A DNA stretch of 25,252 nucleotides from an uncultured Bacteroidia bacterium (GCA_902797895.1 CADBUS010000031.1:1-25252), one strand, 5' to 3'. Numbered from the stretch's first letter, positions 1 to 6,838 are shown. The notes: generated from the sequence alone by a model not told the origin. A program made the numbers and translations.

Positions 1-30
1 GGGTCCGCGGTTCAACTCCGCGCGGGACTA
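1..30 (+). tRNA. tRNA, 3' part only (cut by window start)
   Basis: The visible part is a variable region, a 5-bp T-stem with the loop TTCAACT (11-17), a 7-nt 3' acceptor strand CGGGACT (23-29) and discriminator A30. No CCA is encoded. The missing 5' acceptor strand should read AGTCCCG. An A1-U72 pair with A73, directly upstream of tRNA-Ala(TGC), would fit tRNA-Ile, but the anticodon lies outside the window, so the isotype is a guess. Six nucleotides separate it from the next tRNA, so the two are probably co-transcribed. Confidence 0.75.
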
Positions 31-36
31 CAAACT

Positions 37-110
37 GGGGGACTAGCTCAGTTGGCTAGAGCACCTGCTTTGCAAGCAGGGGGTCAAGGGTTCGACTCCC
101 TTGTTCTCCA
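37..110 (+). tRNA. tRNA-Ala (anticodon TGC)
   Basis: A complete cloverleaf can be drawn. The acceptor is GGGGGAC/GTTCTCC with two G-T pairs, the D-stem is GCTC/GAGC, and the anticodon stem CCTGC/GCAGG encloses the loop TTTGCAA with anticodon TGC at 71-73. The T-arm is AAGGG/CCCTT with loop TTCGACT. The discriminator is A110 and no CCA is encoded, so the tail must be added enzymatically. tRNA-Ala(TGC) often lies in rRNA operons after tRNA-Ile, but here a terminator follows at once, so this is a stand-alone tRNA cluster or the end of one. Confidence 0.95.
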
Positions 111-152
111 CAAAAAAAGAGAGGCTTTTTAAGCCTCTCTTTTTTTGTGGAG
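106..152. terminator. Bidirectional intrinsic terminator inside a 22-bp perfect inverted repeat
   Basis: Arms 106-127 and 131-152 are exact reverse complements around a TTT loop. The core GAGAGGCTT/AAGCCTCTC is flanked by an A-run and a T-run, so it can end transcription on both strands: after tRNA-Ala on plus and after the 286-780 lipoprotein on minus. The outer arms continue through CTCCAC/GTGGAG, and the left one includes the last five bases of tRNA-Ala. Confidence 0.9.
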
Positions 153-285
153 TTGGTCGGCTTGCAAACAAGCCTCCTTTTGAAACACAGCTAAGCTGTG
201 AGCGGCACCTACGTGCCGGCCGCTAAAGCGGCGGAGAGCAACCTCTTAAAAGGCTGTCTTTTTTTTGTGGAGATAGGCGGCTTGC
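133..285. repeat. Pair of about 34-nt imperfect direct repeats around three tandem hairpins
   Basis: The segments at about 133-166 and 252-285 share a G-C-rich lead, a T-run, GTGGAG and a GG-CGGCTTGC end. The second looks like a decayed copy of the terminator's right half. Between them lie three compact hairpins: CACAGC/GCTGTG (186-200), CGGCAC/GTGCCG (203-218, loop CTAC) and GCCGC/GCGGC (219-232). No coding sequence of quality is present here. Confidence 0.6.
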
Positions 286-780
286 TTAGAATGGAAGCAT
301 CCAAGCGAGGTTGTCGAAGAGGATTTTGTCGCCCTCTTTTACTACATACACCAAACTGCAGCCATCATCATAACCGCCCTTGCTTAAAAAATCTACCCTG
401 AACCAACCATTGCCAAAAGGCTCAATGCGCTCAACTCCATACACCATACTATCGTTGTTATAGCGGCTTTTATAAAAATTCCAAAAGGCAAAACCCTCGC
501 CCTCATAATCATAATCATCTGCAAGGCGGCGCACAAGAGTTTCTGTGCAATAGTTGCCGAGAATCTTTGCACTTTCAGCCGGATCTCCAAAACTGAAATT
601 TTCTGCAAAGATGTAATTGCTGTAAAATTCTTGAAGCCTTGCAATAGCCTTAGTCTCAAACTCTTTGCACTCATTTGAAGTTTCTTGTGAGTCATTCTGC
701 GGCTGAGGATTGTTATTGGCACACGACAACATCATTGTCCCAACAAGGGCTACAATAACAAATAAAAATACTCTTTTCAT
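286..780 (-). CDS. Lipoprotein, resembles DUF3828-type proteins
   Basis: A 164-residue protein with a lipoprotein signal: a basic start, a hydrophobic stretch and a lipobox ending in Cys20 (MMLSC). A polar Asn/Gln-rich linker follows. The body has a helix with a FYSNYIF-like segment, an ILGNYCTETL segment, an acidic DDYDYEGEG stretch, and a C-terminal beta-rich part ending in DNLAWMLPF. This order recalls the DUF3828 (NTF2-like) family of Bacteroidota, but that is a resemblance by eye. No function is known. No acidic export signal follows the cysteine, so the periplasmic face of the outer membrane is the likelier site. The start is the first ATG after an A-rich leader without Shine-Dalgarno. 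The gene diverges from the 870 gene and ends upstream of the tandem-hairpin zone. Confidence 0.85.
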   Translation of the reverse strand: MKRVFLFVIVALVGTMMLSCANNNPQPQNDSQETSNECKEFETKAIARLQEFYSNYIFAENFSFGDPAESAKILGNYCTETLVRRLADDYDYEGEGFAFWNFYKSRYNNDSMVYGVERIEPFGNGWFRVDFLSKGGYDDGCSLVYVVKEGDKILFDNLAWMLPF

Positions 781-796
781 CTCTAATACTTTTTTT

Positions 797-804
797 CAAA
801 GATA
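797..804 (-). promoter_or_regulatory. -7 element TATCTTTG for the lipoprotein gene
   Basis: TATCTTTG on the minus strand matches the Bacteroidota -7 consensus TAnnTTTG and lies 16 nt before the ATG at 780. No clear -33 TTG is seen at 19-20 nt spacing. Confidence 0.5.
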
Positions 805-835
805 ATGGAAATAGTCTCAACTGCTGCTTTTTTCT

Positions 836-843
836 TATCTTTG
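836..843 (+). promoter_or_regulatory. -7 element TATCTTTG for the 870-2872 gene set
   Basis: The same octamer as on the opposite strand at 797-804, now facing right, 26 nt before the ATG at 870. The predicted transcript start is near 850. The -33 element is poor. The two divergent promoters would overlap upstream. Confidence 0.55.
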
Positions 844-869
844 CTCTGTAACATTATTATTCTTAAGCT

Positions 870-1634
870 ATGAGAAAGAGTTTTGTTGCGCTGCTGATTG
901 CGCTTTTTTGGGGTACCACACTAACCTATGCACAAGAGAATCCATACGTTTACAATCCCGATGAGGATTATGCCATACCGGTAAAGGTGAGATACGGTGG
1001 CAAGAGTCCGGTCATAAGCGACTTTGTAGTAGCACTTTGGGGCGATGCAGAGGATGAGTATTCTAATTCTTTGATAACTAATTGGAAGATGTTTATAAAC
1101 AAGCAGCCGCTTGAGGAAGGAACTGTTATTATTCTCGACAGCCGCAACGGCTATTTCAGCTGCATAGATGAGCAGTCTGACCTCGACTATAAAAACAAGA
1201 GCGTTACAGAGCTATGCTATTGGAACTGCTCAGATGGCAAGCACAAGTTGGTAGCCACGGCCAACAATCTGTTTATAAACGGCAAGCCTGTTGAGGGGCA
1301 ATATACCGGTCTTATGTTCCTTGTATATGAAAACTCTACGCGCCGTATGTGGATGGTACAGGCGGAGGATTTGGGGGCTGTTGTAAAGTCAGAAAACGAC
1401 TACTTTTCGTCTGGATATGATGCAGATTCCAAAAGCTATTTTGTGGAGTATGCCAATGGCAAAAAGCAGAAAATGAGCCAGAAAGAGTATGACGATTGGA
1501 TGGAGAACAAACGCCCAAGGCTTACCTACTCCCTGCCACGCCAAGGCAAAAATATAATAATATCCATTCACTCAGATGGCAAAGTGGTTGAGAAAGAGCT
1601 TGTTTGGGATGGTATGCGCTTTACCGGTAAGTAA
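870..1634 (+). CDS. Secreted protein of unknown function
   Basis: A 254-residue protein with a Sec signal peptide over about residues 1-21 (basic start, hydrophobic core, probable cut after TYA before QEN). The mature part is polar and rich in aromatic and acidic residues. It has two Cys-containing segments (YFSCIDEQ, LCYWNCSDGKH) that may form disulfides in the periplasm. The C-terminus carries a beta-rich tail ending in WDGMRFTGK. I do not recognise a family. A soluble periplasmic or secreted location is inferred from the signal peptide. It is five nucleotides upstream of the first chromate-transporter gene and on the same strand, so it is probably co-transcribed, but the sequence does not show a functional link to transport. 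The start is the only ATG that yields the signal peptide. Confidence 0.85.
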   Translation: MRKSFVALLIALFWGTTLTYAQENPYVYNPDEDYAIPVKVRYGGKSPVISDFVVALWGDAEDEYSNSLITNWKMFINKQPLEEGTVIILDSRNGYFSCIDEQSDLDYKNKSVTELCYWNCSDGKHKLVATANNLFINGKPVEGQYTGLMFLVYENSTRRMWMVQAEDLGAVVKSENDYFSSGYDADSKSYFVEYANGKKQKMSQKEYDDWMENKRPRLTYSLPRQGKNIIISIHSDGKVVEKELVWDGMRFTGK

Positions 1635-1639
1635 GCGGA

Positions 1640-2311
1640 GTGAAGTTCCTGTCTGTTAGCACTGTGCAAGAAAACTTAAATAACAGTACAAAGTTTAATA
1701 GCCTTCAAGGCAAGAGCATAGGCGCCCGAGTTACGCTTTGGGAGATTGCTGCAACCTTTGCGAAAATAGGAATGTTTACCCTTGGCGGCGGCTACGCTAT
1801 GATTCCTATAATAGACCGCGAGGTAGTAAAAAAACGGAGTTGGCTTGAGCAAGAAGAGTTTATGGATATACTTGCCATTGCTCAAAGCGCGCCGGGGCTA
1901 CTGATTGTAAACATCTCCATATTTGCAGGTTACAGGCTCAGGGGAAAACGCGGAAGCGTAGCCGCCACAATAGGCAGCTGCCTGCCCTCTTTTTTAATCA
2001 TACTTGCAATAGCACTCTTTTTTGTTGGTTTTAAGGAGAATATCTATGTAGATAAGTTTTTCAAAGGGGTACGCCCTGTGGTAGTTGCCCTTATTGCGGT
2101 GCCGGTTATAGATATGATTAAAAAGAGCAATCTGAACATTTTCAGGGCATTGATTGCAGTAGCTACAGCCGCGGCAATAATCTGGCTAAAGCTCTCCCCC
2201 ATATATATATTGCTTACAGGAGCAGTATTGTTTTTTCTATCGCGATGGGCAGGAGGGTTAAAAAGAGAGAAAGGGCGCTCGGAGAAATCAGATAAACAAG
2301 TTGATAGTTAA
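1640..2311 (+). CDS. Chromate transporter (CHR family), N-type half-size subunit
   Basis: A 223-residue inner-membrane protein. It has the CHR signature FTLGGGYAM (about 46-54), an acidic DREVV stretch, and a second conserved motif AQSAPGLLIVN (81-91), followed by several hydrophobic segments. The CHR superfamily exports chromate or related oxyanions by exchange or ion coupling; two short CHR proteins can act as a pair. The start used is GTG, five nucleotides after the previous stop with an AGCGGA-like site. No ATG precedes the first membrane segment, so the roughly 30-residue polar N-terminus may be shorter in reality. The charged Lys/Arg/Ser-rich C-terminal tail is typical of a cytoplasmic end. 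The substrate cannot be told from sequence; chromate resistance is the family label only. Confidence 0.87.
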   Translation: MKFLSVSTVQENLNNSTKFNSLQGKSIGARVTLWEIAATFAKIGMFTLGGGYAMIPIIDREVVKKRSWLEQEEFMDILAIAQSAPGLLIVNISIFAGYRLRGKRGSVAATIGSCLPSFLIILAIALFFVGFKENIYVDKFFKGVRPVVVALIAVPVIDMIKKSNLNIFRALIAVATAAAIIWLKLSPIYILLTGAVLFFLSRWAGGLKREKGRSEKSDKQVDS

Positions 2312-2323
2312 AGGGTTGCGGGT

Positions 2324-2872
2324 ATGGTATTCTTTGAATTGTTTTACACATTTCTGATAATAGGGCTTTTCACTTTTGGAGGCGGATATGCTATGCTCTC
2401 TCTTATCCAAAACCAGATTGTGGTAGAAAAGGGATGGATTACTGCTCAGCAATTTACTGATATTGTGGCTATTTCGCAAGCTACTCCGGGGCCTGTTGGC
2501 ATAAACAGCGCAACATACGTGGGTTATATGGTGCCGCACAATATGGGCTACAGCGAGCTCAGTTGCATTGCCGGCTCTGTTTGTGCAACCATTGCGGTGG
2601 TAATACCGTCATTCATAATAGTGCTAACCATTTGCCGCCTTTATAACAAATTCAAAAATAGCGGTTTATTTACATCGCTGATGAAAAATCTGCGCCCTGT
2701 TGTAATTGGTATGATTGCTGCAGCCGCAGGTATTCTTATTACTCCGGAGAACTTTTTCCACTACTCAAGCTGGCTGCTGCTAACAGGAGCCTTTATAAGC
2801 TGCTATTTCTTTAAGACTAACCCTATATGGGTAATTGTTGCAGGAGGTGTTATAGGATTGCTTATTTATTGA
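2324..2872 (+). CDS. Chromate transporter (CHR family), C-type half-size subunit
   Basis: A 182-residue membrane protein homologous to the preceding gene. It has FTFGGGYAM (16-24), SQATPGPVGIN (51-61) and about five or six hydrophobic segments. The gap to the previous gene is 12 nt, so the two are almost certainly made together. The paired short CHR genes match the known arrangement where two half-size proteins, inserted in opposite orientation, assemble into one oxyanion transporter. The PGPVGIN motif is closer to classical CHR sequences than that of the partner (PGLLIVN), which fits specialised halves. Start: ATG preceded by a G-rich AAAGGG stretch. It ends 19 nt from the convergent DUF308 gene with no obvious terminator between them. 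Confidence 0.9.
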   Translation: MVFFELFYTFLIIGLFTFGGGYAMLSLIQNQIVVEKGWITAQQFTDIVAISQATPGPVGINSATYVGYMVPHNMGYSELSCIAGSVCATIAVVIPSFIIVLTICRLYNKFKNSGLFTSLMKNLRPVVIGMIAAAAGILITPENFFHYSSWLLLTGAFISCYFFKTNPIWVIVAGGVIGLLIY

Positions 2873-2891
2873 GCCATTGGGGCAGAAATTG

Positions 2892-3608
2892 TTACTCGTG
2901 CATTCCGTCATCTTGCATCGGAACATTCTCATCGCCCTGCTGTGCATCTGCCTCTGCCTTAGCTGCTTCAGCCTCTCTCTGCTCTGCGTACTCACGGCTC
3001 TCTTCCTCTGTTTCTATCGGCTCAACAATAATACTATTCTCTTTTTCTCTTTCATACTGCTCAGCCTCTGCAGCTTGGCGTTTAAGCCTCCTGTTAAGTG
3101 CAATTACCTTTATGCTGAAAACTATCTCGGAGAGCCCCATTACAATTAACGCCGCTCCGAATACAATAGTTACGAGCCGGATGCTCTCTCTTGGCAGCAG
3201 GCAGAGTGTTACGCCAAACACAACAAGCAGAGCCGGAATAAGATAGAACCAGAAACGGCTGGCAATACCCTTTGAATGGTTGTAGGTAAAGAGCAGAGTC
3301 AATGCTCCGTAGAGAGCAAGTATCAGTCCGAATATAAAGCCAATGAAATCTTTGAAAAAGTCTGTTTTGGCAAGTAGCACCCAACCGGCCACAATAAAGA
3401 GAACTGAACCTATAAGGGTAATCATACCTATCCCTTTCAGATTCTCCAAACCGTTAATAGCCAAAGCATAAACTATGTTTACAACTCCACCTAAAATGAG
3501 GCTTGCTCCCAAAACTTTAAGCACAATTGTTACTGCATCTGCCGGCCAAAAAAGAAAGAATAAGCCAAGCGCAATAACAAAAAGACCTCTGATTAAACTC
3601 CTTGCCAT
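2892..3608 (-). CDS. DUF308 / HdeD-family membrane protein
   Basis: A 238-residue protein. Residues about 1-170 contain six hydrophobic segments in three similar pairs, with short loops and Gly-rich turns (ILGGVVNIVYAL, IFGLILALYGALTLL, VFGAALIVMGLSEIVF). This is the layout of the DUF308/HdeD family. The last 65 residues or so are soluble, strongly charged and mostly acidic (EEESREYAEQREAEAAKAEADAQQ), ending in a His-Glu tail. HdeD of E. coli is linked to acid resistance, but most family members have no known role and none is claimed here. Start: ATG after an A-rich leader. A -7 element lies about 27 nt upstream. Confidence 0.88.
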   Translation of the reverse strand: MARSLIRGLFVIALGLFFLFWPADAVTIVLKVLGASLILGGVVNIVYALAINGLENLKGIGMITLIGSVLFIVAGWVLLAKTDFFKDFIGFIFGLILALYGALTLLFTYNHSKGIASRFWFYLIPALLVVFGVTLCLLPRESIRLVTIVFGAALIVMGLSEIVFSIKVIALNRRLKRQAAEAEQYEREKENSIIVEPIETEEESREYAEQREAEAAKAEADAQQGDENVPMQDDGMHE

Positions 3609-3634
3609 AATTCTTTTTTTAGAAAGTTACTCTA

Positions 3635-3642
3635 CAAATTTA
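3635..3642 (-). promoter_or_regulatory. -7 element TAAATTTG for the DUF308 gene
   Basis: Minus-strand TAAATTTG fits TAnnTTTG and sits 26 nt before the start at 3608. CAA triplets upstream (TTG on minus) are spaced 14 or 23 nt away, not the usual 19-20, so the -33 part is uncertain. Confidence 0.45.
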
Positions 3643-3687
3643 GCAACTTTTTTAACCAATTGTGCCAAGGGAAGGCAATTTTACCGG

Positions 3688-4632
3688 CTACTCTTTTTTC
3701 TTGATCTTGGCATTGAACTGAGCCCCTTGCCTAACCTTTCTCTTGTTAATAAAGTAAAGCACAAGCCCTGCCGGAATAGAGATAAAGGTTAAAAACTTTT
3801 GTGGCGATTCTGCCAAAAATTTTTTATTACCTCCTCTTATAGAGTGATTTACATAATGAATGTTATCTATCAGCCTATGCTTGAAAGTAGTTGCCTGCTG
3901 CATATCAAACTTTCTGTAAAAGGCCAATCCCTTGGGGTTGTTCCAATACTGCCGCCACATTCCATAGCTGGAGCCATCTGGCTGATAATCTACATTCACC
4001 AAAACCTCGTTAAGTGTAAGTAACTCGTAATCAAGGTCTATCATACAATACAGATATGGAAGCCCCACATATTTCTCCCCCTCAAAAATGGGATACGGCG
4101 GATACTTTTTCACAACCTCTGTTCTATAAACGAGCTTCTTATCTCCCTTGCCTTTATGAGTTTCCAAATAGCCGCGCAAGGTGGTCTGTTTTAGCTCCGG
4201 CGGAAAAGTATCTCCTATTATATTACCCTCAGTATCTGCATCTAACGCAATTATACCGGCTATTTTATCTTTGTCCTCGGGACGATAGTTTGCTCTCCAA
4301 AAAGTGATTATTTTCTCCACCGCATCGCGAGGCATAAAATCATCTGAATCTATACATACATTAAGCTCCGTATAGATATTAGCGTAGGCACCGTTGTGCG
4401 CTCCGTGCATTCCCTGATTCTGCTGATAAACATAGCGAATAGGTATCTTACCCTCTGATATCCAACCCTCTACAAGAGAGCGCGTGTTGTCTGTAGAGCC
4501 ATCATCCACAACAAGCCATTCAAAATCTTTACAACTCTGGCAGAGCAGACTTTCATAGGTTCTGCCAATGGTATGCGCCCTATTGTAGGCCGGAGTGAAA
4601 ATGGTGAGAGTGGGAACGGTATTTTCTGCCAT
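3688..4632 (-). CDS. Glycosyltransferase, family 2 (GT-A fold)
   Basis: A 314-residue protein with the GT2 N-terminal pattern: LTIFTPAYNRAHTIG (9-23), the nucleotide-binding VVDDGSTDNT (41-50), and the metal-binding acidic motif IDSDD (94-98). The C-terminal half carries Trp/Tyr-rich acceptor-region segments, a hydrophobic stretch (FISIPAGLVLYFINK) near 280 and a basic tail, so it probably sits on the inner membrane. GT2 enzymes move a sugar from a nucleotide-sugar donor to a polysaccharide, lipid or protein; donor and acceptor cannot be read here. No other glycan-synthesis genes are nearby, so it is an isolated transferase. Start: ATG after a TTCAAAAAG leader; TATCTTTA at 4658-4665 (minus) is a possible weak -7 element. 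Confidence 0.9.
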   Translation of the reverse strand: MAENTVPTLTIFTPAYNRAHTIGRTYESLLCQSCKDFEWLVVDDGSTDNTRSLVEGWISEGKIPIRYVYQQNQGMHGAHNGAYANIYTELNVCIDSDDFMPRDAVEKIITFWRANYRPEDKDKIAGIIALDADTEGNIIGDTFPPELKQTTLRGYLETHKGKGDKKLVYRTEVVKKYPPYPIFEGEKYVGLPYLYCMIDLDYELLTLNEVLVNVDYQPDGSSYGMWRQYWNNPKGLAFYRKFDMQQATTFKHRLIDNIHYVNHSIRGGNKKFLAESPQKFLTFISIPAGLVLYFINKRKVRQGAQFNAKIKKKE

Positions 4633-4699
4633 CTTTTTGAATATCTAATCGCGATTGTAAAGATAATGAAATCTCTGCTTCTTTTCCCTTGGCGTACAA

Positions 4700-4731
4700 C
4701 AAAAAAGCTCCCGAAGTTTGGGAGCTTTTTT
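4700..4731 (-). terminator. Intrinsic terminator after the carboxyltransferase-like gene
   Basis: A hairpin GCTCCC/GGGAGC (4707-4712, 4720-4725) flanked by A-run and T-run, 21 nt downstream of the stop at 4752. It is almost identical to the terminator at 6839-6871. Confidence 0.88.
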
Positions 4732-4751
4732 AGTTACAGGCTTTTACAGCC

Positions 4752-6533
4752 CTATTGCACAAAGGCTATAATCTCGTCTTTTACAACCCTTTGACCTTGC
4801 TCTGCACAAATTGCAACAAGTTTGCCATCTGCAGGGCAGATAATCTCCTCCATTCCGTAGAATGCCTGAACATTGCAAAGTGTCTGACCGGCTTTTACAG
4901 TACTGCCCTCTACCGGAGCAGAAGATTTATCTGCAACATCATACTGCCAAATAACCTCTCCCTTAACGGTAGCGTGCACCGGCTTGGCATTCGGATATTT
5001 AGCCATAATCTTCTCAACATCAAACTTAGGCACCTCAACCACAGGGCGAGTAATTATAATAGGGGCGCCGGCTTTGGCTCTTGCCGCCTCCAACTCCTTC
5101 TCAAACCTCTGCTTTGCTATGCCGCTCTTGTAATCTCTATACTGAGTCTCGTGCATTGCAAACTCAAAGAGCTCCTCATCGTCTTGGCCACGCTCCCAGC
5201 CCTCTTCTTCCATCATCTTAATATAACGTGGAAGGTCATTAGGGAAGGCGTCTTGCGGAACACCGGTATAGAACTCAAGCCCTTTCTGCTTTACAATTTC
5301 CTTAATTTCAGGGGCTAACTCACCTGGCAGCTTACCCATCTTGCCAAGAATCATATTCATAGTATCCTTGTCTATGGTCTTCCACCTCGGCTCTCCCTTC
5401 AACTGGTGCATAAGGTTCATAAGAGCAGTATTCTTAACATACTGGCTGAACGGAGTTACCAAAGGAGGATAACCCAATCTTGGCCATACATACTCAACCT
5501 CTTGGAAGAGCATAACTGCCAACTCGTTCAAATCCAGCTCTTTCTTACCCTGATTCCTCAGCGATGAGTTAATCGCTCCCTGGAATCCTTTGAGGTCAGC
5601 CATCATTGAGCCCATCATTCCGCCTGGCAATCCGCACCCTACAAGCAGCGAACTCATCTGATAGTTGCTTGGAGCAATCCAATAGCCAAGGAACTCATCT
5701 ATAAACTTTTGCGTAAGGGCTCTTGCCTCCATATAGGCATTCATATTTATATCCTTTACCAAAAAGCCTGCATCTTTGAGCATTGCCTGTATGGTAATTA
5801 CATCCGGATGAATCTTACCCCAAGCAAGCGGCTCCATTGCAACATCTATGTAGTCTGCACCTGCGCGTGCAACCTCCAACATAGAGGCAACAGAGAAGCC
5901 CGGGCCGGAGTGGCCGTGATATTGTACTTTTATTTTTGGATGCTTATCTTTTATAGCCTTTACCAAACGTCCCAAAAATGCAGGACGCCCTATACCGGCC
6001 ATATCTTTAAGACATATCTCATCTGCACCATACTCTACAACTTTATCTACCACACCCATATAGTACTCAACTGTGTGAATTGGTGAGTATGTAATACTTA
6101 GAGCGGCCTGAGCAATCATTCCCGCAGCCTTTGCGTGTATGATTGAGCCTTTGAGATTGCGGTGGTCGTTAAGGCCGCAGAAAGAACGCATAATGTTGGT
6201 ACCCTGAGCCTTCTTAACCTTTGCCATAAGAGCACGAACATCGTCTGGAACCGGAAACATTCTGAGTGCATTAAGACCTCTCTCAAGCATATGAGTCTGG
6301 ATGCCTACTTTGTTGAAAGGAGCAGTCCACTCTCTTACCGCTTTGTTAGGATTCTCTCCAAAAAGAAGATTTACCTGCTCAAATGCGCCGCCGTTACTCT
6401 CTACTCTGTCAAAACAACCCATATCAATTATAACAGGAGCTATCTCCTTGAGCATAGATACTTTAGGCACATACTTGCCAGATGATTGCCACATATCCCT
6501 GTACAATAGGGAGAACTTTATTTCTCTTGCCAT
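4752..6533 (-). CDS. Pyruvate carboxylase subunit B / oxaloacetate decarboxylase alpha-like protein with degenerate biotinyl domain
   Basis: A 593-residue protein. Residues about 5-300 form a carboxyltransferase TIM barrel: RDMWQS (12-17, metal-ligand Asp13), MRSFCGLNDHRNL (115-127), CLKDMAG (174-180, with the lysine that is carbamylated in the family) and HGHSG (206-210, metal histidines). A conserved carboxylase domain follows to about 480, then a C-terminal biotinyl-like domain. Family members move CO2 between biotin and an oxo-acid. Two key sites differ here. The biotin acceptor motif EAMKM is replaced by QAFYG (556-560), so the lysine is missing. The catalytic-threonine region (normally T-S-Q-P) reads GKIHPD (239-244). 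It may have lost biotin chemistry or use another partner. It is a single-gene unit with its own terminator; no biotin carboxylase or decarboxylase beta/gamma gene is nearby. Confidence 0.85.
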   Translation of the reverse strand: MAREIKFSLLYRDMWQSSGKYVPKVSMLKEIAPVIIDMGCFDRVESNGGAFEQVNLLFGENPNKAVREWTAPFNKVGIQTHMLERGLNALRMFPVPDDVRALMAKVKKAQGTNIMRSFCGLNDHRNLKGSIIHAKAAGMIAQAALSITYSPIHTVEYYMGVVDKVVEYGADEICLKDMAGIGRPAFLGRLVKAIKDKHPKIKVQYHGHSGPGFSVASMLEVARAGADYIDVAMEPLAWGKIHPDVITIQAMLKDAGFLVKDINMNAYMEARALTQKFIDEFLGYWIAPSNYQMSSLLVGCGLPGGMMGSMMADLKGFQGAINSSLRNQGKKELDLNELAVMLFQEVEYVWPRLGYPPLVTPFSQYVKNTALMNLMHQLKGEPRWKTIDKDTMNMILGKMGKLPGELAPEIKEIVKQKGLEFYTGVPQDAFPNDLPRYIKMMEEEGWERGQDDEELFEFAMHETQYRDYKSGIAKQRFEKELEAARAKAGAPIIITRPVVEVPKFDVEKIMAKYPNAKPVHATVKGEVIWQYDVADKSSAPVEGSTVKAGQTLCNVQAFYGMEEIICPADGKLVAICAEQGQRVVKDEIIAFVQ

Positions 6534-6575
6534 AAAACAGTTTTTACTTAAATATTCTTTGTATTAAATTGCTAT

Positions 6576-6583
6576 CAAATATA
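6576..6583 (-). promoter_or_regulatory. -7 element TATATTTG for the carboxyltransferase-like gene
   Basis: Minus-strand TATATTTG matches TAnnTTTG, 42 nt before the ATG at 6533. No convincing -33 TTG lies 19-20 nt upstream. The region beyond it (6600-6670) is AT-rich, with a 9-bp hairpin AAAATAGCT/AGCTATTTT (6638-6646 and 6658-6666) of unknown role. Confidence 0.5.
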
Positions 6584-6679
6584 ACTATTCTGATTTACAT
6601 TAAGAGTCTCTTTGAGAAAATATTTTCTATGATATTAAAAATAGCTGCTCAAAAAAGAGCTATTTTAAGCAGAATGGAG

Positions 6680-6709
6680 TTGTTGTTTGGTAAAAAGATT
6701 ATATCTTTG
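6680..6709 (+). promoter_or_regulatory. Promoter of tRNA-His
   Basis: TTG (6680-6682), 19 nt, then TATCTTTG (6702-6709), a close match to the Bacteroidota promoter. The predicted transcript start is near 6716, giving a leader of about 45 nt before the tRNA. Confidence 0.75.
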
Positions 6710-6762
6710 CAATCCCCAAAAGATGTGGGGTGAATTGCAGCCGTAGTGCTGAAGATATATAT

Positions 6763-6837
6763 GGTGGGTGTAGCTCAGTTGGTTAGAGCATTGGTTTGTG
6801 GCACCAAGGGTCGTGGGTTCGAGTCCCATCTCCCACC
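6763..6837 (+). tRNA. tRNA-His (anticodon GTG)
   Basis: The anticodon stem TTGGT/ACCAA encloses the loop TTGTGGC with anticodon GTG. G at 6763 is the extra -1 guanosine that marks tRNA-His, opposite discriminator C6837. The T-arm loop is TTCGAGT. The acceptor GTGGGTG/CTCCCAC has a T-T mismatch at pair 6-67. No CCA is encoded. The gene is a single transcription unit with its own promoter and terminator. Confidence 0.95.
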
Positions 6838-6838
6838 C

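Noticed and set aside
1..112. Part of an rRNA operon (tRNA-Ile/tRNA-Ala spacer)
   Set aside because: A strong terminator follows tRNA-Ala directly and no 23S sequence follows.
198..401. Plus-strand open frame of 67 codons
   Set aside because: It runs through the tandem hairpins and antisense into the lipoprotein gene, with no promoter or protein-like composition.
4755..5318. Plus-strand open frame of 187 codons, opposite the carboxyltransferase-like gene
   Set aside because: It is antisense to a clear conserved gene, is Cys/Leu/Asn-rich as expected of a shadow frame, and has no family resemblance.
6600..6680. AT-rich hairpin before the tRNA-His promoter as a terminator or origin
   Set aside because: The stem is A/T-rich with no proper T-run after it, and no DnaA-box-like cluster was seen.
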